A stretch of 10,689 bases of DNA from an uncultured Corynebacterium sp. (GTDB lineage: Bacteria; Actinomycetota; Actinomycetes; Mycobacteriales; Mycobacteriaceae): the NCBI GenBank assembly GCA_915275065.1, contig CAJZGD010000072.1, forward strand, positions 1-10,689. The letters run 5' to 3'. How positions within the stretch are numbered: position 1 is the first letter of the stretch; every line of letters starts with the position of its first letter. The position numbers were made by a program, and so were the translations under genes. The notes beneath the pieces were generated by a model. That model was not told the DNA's origin. It searched no databases and saw only the letters and a program-made list of their open reading frames with translations. Positions 7,095 to 10,689 of this stretch are shown here, in pieces.

Positions 7095-7990
7095 TGAATA
7101 CCAGGCGGTTAAGCACATTATTGATGACATTATCCGCAATGGGAGTAATTCCGATAGTAAGGGGTGTAAAAATAATTAAACAAAGTTATAAACAATTGGA
7201 ACGTTATCAGGTGAAAATCGCTGATTTAAGTTACGGCAGAATGACGTACGTAGATCAGGGGAGTGGGGAAACCCTCTTGGCGCTGCACGGGATCTTTGGT
7301 GGTTACGATCAAGGCTATGAGCTTGGGGTGAACTGCGGTTTTCCCGGTAGGGTTATCGCCCCATCGCGGTTTGGGTATCTGGGCAGCGACGTGTCGGGGC
7401 AGGGAACACCTAAGGAACAGGCTCGGGCATTGGTGGAGCTATTGGACTATTCCGGCGTGGATAAAACCTTTGTGATAGGTGGCTCCGCAGGTGGCACGCA
7501 CGCTATCCGGTTGGCGTTGGACTTTCCCGATCGGGTGAAAGGCGTGATCCTTTATAGTTCGAGAATGCCATTGCTGAAACGCCCGACGAAACCAACGCAA
7601 TATATGGGGCCCCCGAAATTCATCTGTAACGATATTGCTATGTATTTACTGAGTCCGTTGGTGGCAATGATGACTTCCACGCCATTGCACTCGGTTATGT
7701 CGATACTTCCCATAGAAAAACGGAAGGTGGGGGCCTATATTGATTCGGCAATTAGTAACCCGGATATGGCCAAAAATTTTGACGATTATCGGATTGAATC
7801 CCTCACGGTTCCGGTGCTTATTTTCAGCGCCATGGATGACAGGTTAATTAAATTCACAGACGTGGAAAAAGTGATTCGTAGGTTTCCGAATAAGGTGTTT
7901 GTTCCTTTTGAAAATGGGGGACACTTAATCGTTGGTCATGATGTGGAAATTCATAATACTGTCAATGAATTTGTTGCCAGATATCGGTGA
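7094..7990 (+). CDS. Alpha/beta-fold hydrolase, 298 residues
   Basis: A serine hydrolase of the large esterase / enol-lactonase / haloperoxidase-like group. Visible landmarks are the oxyanion motif HGIFGG (65-70), the nucleophile elbow GGSAGG with Ser131, the acid at Asp248 or Asp249 in FSAMDDRL, and His277 in NGGHLIVGH. The spacing is normal and the triad complete, so it should be active. Residues 6-22 are hydrophobic after Arg4-Arg5, giving a possible short signal anchor; the segment is short and a cytosolic peripheral protein cannot be excluded. A cap region rich in Met, Pro and Leu lies at about 160-230. It is not closely related to the two upstream hydrolases beyond the fold. Codon use is much more A/T-ending (att, aat, tta) than in the genes to its left, which suggests a different origin. 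It is flanked by a terminator upstream and a convergent gene 27 bases downstream. Substrate unknown. Confidence 0.85.
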   Translation: MNTRRLSTLLMTLSAMGVIPIVRGVKIIKQSYKQLERYQVKIADLSYGRMTYVDQGSGETLLALHGIFGGYDQGYELGVNCGFPGRVIAPSRFGYLGSDVSGQGTPKEQARALVELLDYSGVDKTFVIGGSAGGTHAIRLALDFPDRVKGVILYSSRMPLLKRPTKPTQYMGPPKFICNDIAMYLLSPLVAMMTSTPLHSVMSILPIEKRKVGAYIDSAISNPDMAKNFDDYRIESLTVPVLIFSAMDDRLIKFTDVEKVIRRFPNKVFVPFENGGHLIVGHDVEIHNTVNEFVARYR

Positions 7991-8017
7991 TTACATATCC
8001 ACGGTGGGGACTGTGGC

Positions 8018-8230
8018 CTAATAGTCACGGGTGGTTGTGGCGGGAATCATGGCAGTAAAAACTGTTCGTGATATCACCGCAATCACGCCACCAATGACGG
8101 TGGCCACCCAACCAACCCCCTGTAGGCTGGGGTTATGAAGGCACCAGACGGTAAGTTGACCAATCGCGGCTAGGGTGAGCCCCGCGATGATCCATACCAG
8201 GTACGGCGAATAAGCGTGTGAGTTATTCAT
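8018..8230 (-). CDS. Small membrane protein, 70 residues, two predicted helices
   Basis: I do not recognise a family. The product has two hydrophobic segments, about 9-30 and 38-61, joined by a short loop. The N-terminus (MNNSHAYSPY) is polar, and the C-terminal tail ends in TTTRDY. The ATG (8230-8228 read on the minus strand) is preceded by AAGGA (8245-8241), ten bases away, which supports translation. Upstream is a promoter-like -10 box and a perfect 16-bp palindrome. The gene converges on the third hydrolase with only 27 bases between stops, so overlapping antisense 3' ends are possible. Short length limits certainty, but the ribosome binding site and clear membrane pattern make it more than a random open frame. 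Confidence 0.65.
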   Translation of the reverse strand: MNNSHAYSPYLVWIIAGLTLAAIGQLTVWCLHNPSLQGVGWVATVIGGVIAVISRTVFTAMIPATTTRDY

Positions 8231-8247
8231 TAATAAATAATCCTTAC

Positions 8248-8263
8248 TGTTGGCTTGCCAACA
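8248..8263. promoter_or_regulatory. Perfect 16-bp palindrome, candidate operator
   Basis: TGTTGGC (8248-8254), TT, GCCAACA (8257-8263). Read on the minus strand it lies just after a -10-like TAATAT (bases 8269-8264) and covers the predicted transcription start near 8257, some 18 bases before the start codon at 8230. A repressor bound here would block transcription of the 70-residue gene. In RNA it could form only a tight hairpin with a two-base centre, so DNA binding is the more natural reading. Confidence 0.5.
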
Positions 8264-8455
8264 ATATTAAAATGCTGAGTTTATGTTACCGTGAGCCTAG
8301 GGCTACCTCAAGGATTGAAGCCATAGAAGGTGTGCAGAAATTCTTATCAGCGGTGCGACTATGAAGATTCCATAATGACACACCTACCTAGTAGCATTAT
8401 TGATTTATTATGGCGTCGTGTGGCATTGTTGCTGCATATTGGCTCATAGTGGCCA

Positions 8456-8518
8456 TTGACTGCTCGTTTCAAGCCGGCTGTTATTAGATTCCCAGGAAGC
8501 TACCAGCTCTTTGGGGAA
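8456..8518 (+). promoter_or_regulatory. Promoter and ribosome binding site of the 92-residue membrane protein gene
   Basis: TTGACT (8456-8461) is a near-consensus -35 box; 17 bases later comes TGTTAT (8479-8484), an imperfect -10 box. The start would be near 8491, with a leader of about 33 bases. GGGGAA (8513-8518) is a ribosome binding site five bases before the GTG at 8524, favouring that codon over the in-frame ATG at 8542. Confidence 0.4.
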
Positions 8519-8523
8519 TTTGG

Positions 8524-8802
8524 GTGATAGCATCAGTGGCTATGGCTTCGATACAGACTAAAACTAACGCTCATAAACTTGGAATTGCGCTGGCTGTTCT
8601 CGTTAGCGCCAGTATAATCGTGTTGCCGTTTACCATGCATGTGGCGTTTTCGGCGTATACCCCGTTTTGTTTTTTCAGCGGCTCCATAGTGGCGTTGAGC
8701 GGGTTAGCGCTTCGGTCGAAGATGGTGGTGAGTTTAGGTTTTAGCATTGCCCTATGGACCATTATTAGTCCGTTCTTTTTTCTCATGTCTACAATGATTT
8801 AA
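8524..8802 (+). CDS. Small membrane protein, 92 residues, three predicted helices
   Basis: I do not recognise a family. Starting at GTG 8524, chosen for its ribosome binding site, the product has a polar N-terminus with a basic stretch (about 11-18) and three hydrophobic segments at roughly 19-42, 46-63 and 67-90. Cys and Phe cluster at the start of the second helix (FCFFSG). There are almost no loops, so it is essentially an embedded helical bundle. It is transcribed away from the 70-residue membrane protein and precedes ftsY by 143 bases. Starting at the in-frame ATG 8542 would shorten it by six residues without touching the helices. The regular membrane pattern supports a real gene; role unknown. 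Confidence 0.6.
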   Translation: MIASVAMASIQTKTNAHKLGIALAVLVSASIIVLPFTMHVAFSAYTPFCFFSGSIVALSGLALRSKMVVSLGFSIALWTIISPFFFLMSTMI

Positions 8803-8918
8803 ATAGCATTATTTCTATATGGGGGTAGTTATATGTTTGCTTTTCGACGTCTATAGTCCGAGGGATTGCCCCCGTGATAATTGCATATCCTGCGTCGTTA
8901 GTTAGTGACGTGTGTTGA

Positions 8919-8935
8919 TTGGCGATTTTTGCCAA
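8919..8935. promoter_or_regulatory. Hairpin-forming inverted repeat just before ftsY
   Basis: TTGGC (8919-8923), seven bases, GCCAA (8931-8935) lies ten bases before the ftsY ATG (8946), where a ribosome binding site should be. The only Shine-Dalgarno-like bases are a weak AAGA (8934-8937), partly inside the right arm, so a hairpin could lower ftsY translation. The rest of the 143-bp gap (8803-8945) contains possible -10 boxes such as GATAAT (8876-8881) but no clear -35 box or terminator. Confidence 0.3.
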
Positions 8936-8945
8936 GATAGAAATC

Positions 8946-10689
8946 ATGGAAGCTGCAATTATCGTTGTGCTGGTTGTCGTCTTTGCCATTTTGGTCGTGA
9001 TGATGATCATCGCTCTTGGTTCGCGTCGTAAAGACTCGAAAACTATTAGTTTTGAGACCACTGATGAGCCGAAACAATTAACACAACAAGAAAAGTCGGG
9101 AAATTATCAAGCCCAAGGCGGGTTCAATTTCGCCCCGGCGAAGAAAGAAGAAGCCGTCCTGCCTGGTCAAGAGCTAAAGACATCGGCAACTTCGGCCATC
9201 CCGACGGCGGCCCAGCCGGCATCTCAACCTACGACCCGTAGCGATGCTCCGAGCGTTTCTGCCGGGAGCGAAAAACCACAAGAGGATTCGACACCGGTTG
9301 TGGAAGCTGTGGTGGATGAGCCCGAAACCCCACAGGTTGAGCCCAAACCGGAAACCAAAGCGCCGGCCGTAGCATCAGAGAAGCCTAAGAAGGAAAAAGA
9401 AGACGAGCTGGTCGCCGTGGCGACGGAAGCGGCGGAAGAGGCAGAACCCAAGCCAGAGGAGCCAGAGGAGCTGGAAGAGGCACAGCCGGCGGCTGAACCG
9501 GCCGATGCTGAGCCCGTCGAAAAGCAGCCGGCAGTAACGGAACCGGAGGCGGAAGCCGCCACCGAAGCGAAAGCAGAAACCGCCAAGGCCCAGCCGGCGA
9601 AAGAAGCTGCGGAAGCGGACGAGGCAGCGGAAGCACCCCAGCCGGAGCAGCCGAAACAATCGAAGCCGGATCGGCAAAAGCGGAATAAGCCGCAGAAACA
9701 GCAGAAGCAGCGCGGGAAAAAACAGCAACGATCGCGTGCCGCCGCCCAGGAAAAACCGGAAGAAACCGCGGCTGCTGACGAGGCTTCGGCGAAGCCGCAA
9801 AAGTCCGACGGCAAAGCTGCCGAAGACCATGACGAAGAGTCCGCACCCCAGAACGCCCAACGTGATGGGGACAAGAAGGCCAATGCCGTGGCGGACACGG
9901 AGCTTGAGGGCTCGTTTGAAAAACTCGATGAGTTCCATGAGCTTGTCGAGGAATTGCCCGATTCCGAAGAAATCCCGGTGGTGGAACAACCCGAGCCGGA
10001 GGGCCCTGAGGATGTCGACGAGCAGGACGCGTTAGAAGCTGCCGCCGCCGCATCCGCGGTTGCGGAGGCCGCCGACAAGGCCCGCGCGGAAACCCCAGCT
10101 CCCGCGGAGAAACCGAAACCTGCCGATACTGAGCCGAAACCGCAGGATGCGATCGAACCCGCGGTGGGGCGCATCGGTAAGCTCCGTGGTCGACTGTCGA
10201 AATCGCAAAACGTGTTTGGCCGATCGGTGCTGGGCATGCTGTCCGCCGGCGACCTCGACGACGATGCGTGGGAAGACATTGAAACACAACTCATCCAAGC
10301 CGACCTTGGTGTGAAAATCACCACAAATGTTGTGGATGAGCTGCGGGAAATGATCGCCGAACGCGGCGTTTCGAGCGAGGATGAGGCCCGCGCCATGCTG
10401 CGGGAATGCCTGATCAAGGCCTGTAAACCCGAACTGGATCGCTCCATCAAGGCCATGCCTTACGACGGCAAACCCGCGGTCGTTCTCGTCGTGGGAGTCA
10501 ACGGCACTGGGAAAACCACCACCACTGGTAAGCTCGCCCGCGTCCTGGTGGCTCAGGACAAGACCGTCGTCCTGGGGGCTGCCGACACCTTCCGCGCCGC
10601 GGCGGCCGAGCAGCTGAGCACCTGGGGCGAGCGCGTGGGCGTTGACGTCGTGCGCTCCGAGAAGGAGGGCGCCGACCCCGCCTCAGTCG
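8946..10689 (+). CDS. ftsY: Signal recognition particle receptor FtsY (3' end outside window)
   Basis: FtsY is the membrane receptor that docks SRP-bound ribosomes making membrane proteins; with Ffh it forms a GTP-dependent complex. The frame is open from ATG 8946 to the window end (581 codons). Residues 4-25 form one transmembrane helix followed by SRRK, so this FtsY is membrane-inserted. Residues about 30-407 are a very long low-complexity linker rich in Ala, Glu, Pro and Lys, acidic overall, with a strongly basic island at 240-264. The conserved N domain starts near 408 (GRIGKLRGRLS). The G1 P-loop GVNGTGKTTTTGK begins at 517 and DTFRAAAAEQL follows. The remaining G motifs lie beyond the window. 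Many SRP receptors have far shorter acidic regions. Translation start: the ATG gives the anchor directly; the ribosome binding site is weak. The opposite strand has long open frames here, caused only by base composition. Confidence 0.96.
   Translation, partial: MEAAIIVVLVVVFAILVVMMIIALGSRRKDSKTISFETTDEPKQLTQQEKSGNYQAQGGFNFAPAKKEEAVLPGQELKTSATSAIPTAAQPASQPTTRSDAPSVSAGSEKPQEDSTPVVEAVVDEPETPQVEPKPETKAPAVASEKPKKEKEDELVAVATEAAEEAEPKPEEPEELEEAQPAAEPADAEPVEKQPAVTEPEAEAATEAKAETAKAQPAKEAAEADEAAEAPQPEQPKQSKPDRQKRNKPQKQQKQRGKKQQRSRAAAQEKPEETAAADEASAKPQKSDGKAAEDHDEESAPQNAQRDGDKKANAVADTELEGSFEKLDEFHELVEELPDSEEIPVVEQPEPEGPEDVDEQDALEAAAAASAVAEAADKARAETPAPAEKPKPADTEPKPQDAIEPAVGRIGKLRGRLSKSQNVFGRSVLGMLSAGDLDDDAWEDIETQLIQADLGVKITTNVVDELREMIAERGVSSEDEARAMLRECLIKACKPELDRSIKAMPYDGKPAVVLVVGVNGTGKTTTTGKLARVLVAQDKTVVLGAADTFRAAAAEQLSTWGERVGVDVVRSEKEGADPASV

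Larger units (their letters stand above)
8231..8523. other. 293-bp divergent intergenic region between the two small membrane protein genes
   Basis: No gene is seen here. It holds the promoter and palindrome of the minus-strand gene on the left and a promoter for the plus-strand gene on the right. In between, AGGTGTG (8328-8334) pairs with CACACCT (8379-8385) across a 44-base loop; this could be a structured RNA or two half-sites, but seven bases at that distance may be chance. Confidence 0.5.

Noticed and set aside
9224..10456. Open frame of about 410 codons on the minus strand, rich in Ser and Ala.
   Set aside because: It lies wholly opposite ftsY, whose frame is open from 8946 to the window end with a membrane helix, N domain and P-loop. 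The antisense frame is a product of the GC-rich, repetitive linker codons and has no recognisable domain.

Overview
The window looks like a stretch of an actinobacterial chromosome, most likely from Corynebacterium or a close relative. It opens inside the C-terminal part of smc (chromosome condensin) and ends inside ftsY (signal recognition particle receptor), both on the + strand. FtsY is of the actinobacterial type: one N-terminal membrane helix, a very long charged Ala/Glu/Pro/Lys linker, then the NG GTPase domain. Codon use in smc and the large gene after it is strongly C/G-ending. No species can be named from this sequence alone.

Between these two housekeeping genes lie about 7.9 kb of accessory DNA (1029-8945). 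In order it holds: (1) a 1156-residue protein of a family I do not recognise by name, with helical, beta-rich and helical parts, its own -10 box and a strong ribosome binding site; (2) two tandem paralogous alpha/beta hydrolases (4629-5615 and 5804-6793), about 60% identical by eye. Each has a signal-anchor helix followed by a catalytic domain resembling the C-terminal domain of the bile acid-CoA:amino acid N-acyltransferase / acyl-CoA thioesterase family; (3) a 300-bp AT-rich gap with inverted repeats and a good intrinsic terminator; (4) a third, unrelated alpha/beta hydrolase (7094-7990), probably leaderless; (5) two small membrane proteins transcribed away from each other (8230-8018 on the minus strand and 8524-8802 on the + strand), separated by a 293-bp divergent regulatory region.

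The interval reads as a set of separately transcribed units, not one operon. Each gene has a promoter-like -10 box or a ribosome binding site of its own, and several perfect or near-perfect inverted repeats sit where operators would. All three hydrolases begin with a hydrophobic segment, so they may act at or outside the membrane, possibly on envelope lipids. That link is inference. No CRISPR array, insertion sequence, integrase, tRNA or rRNA is visible. The best candidates for something undescribed are the 1156-residue protein, the exported duplicated hydrolase pair, and the inverted repeat packed against the predicted leaderless promoter at 4592-4629.
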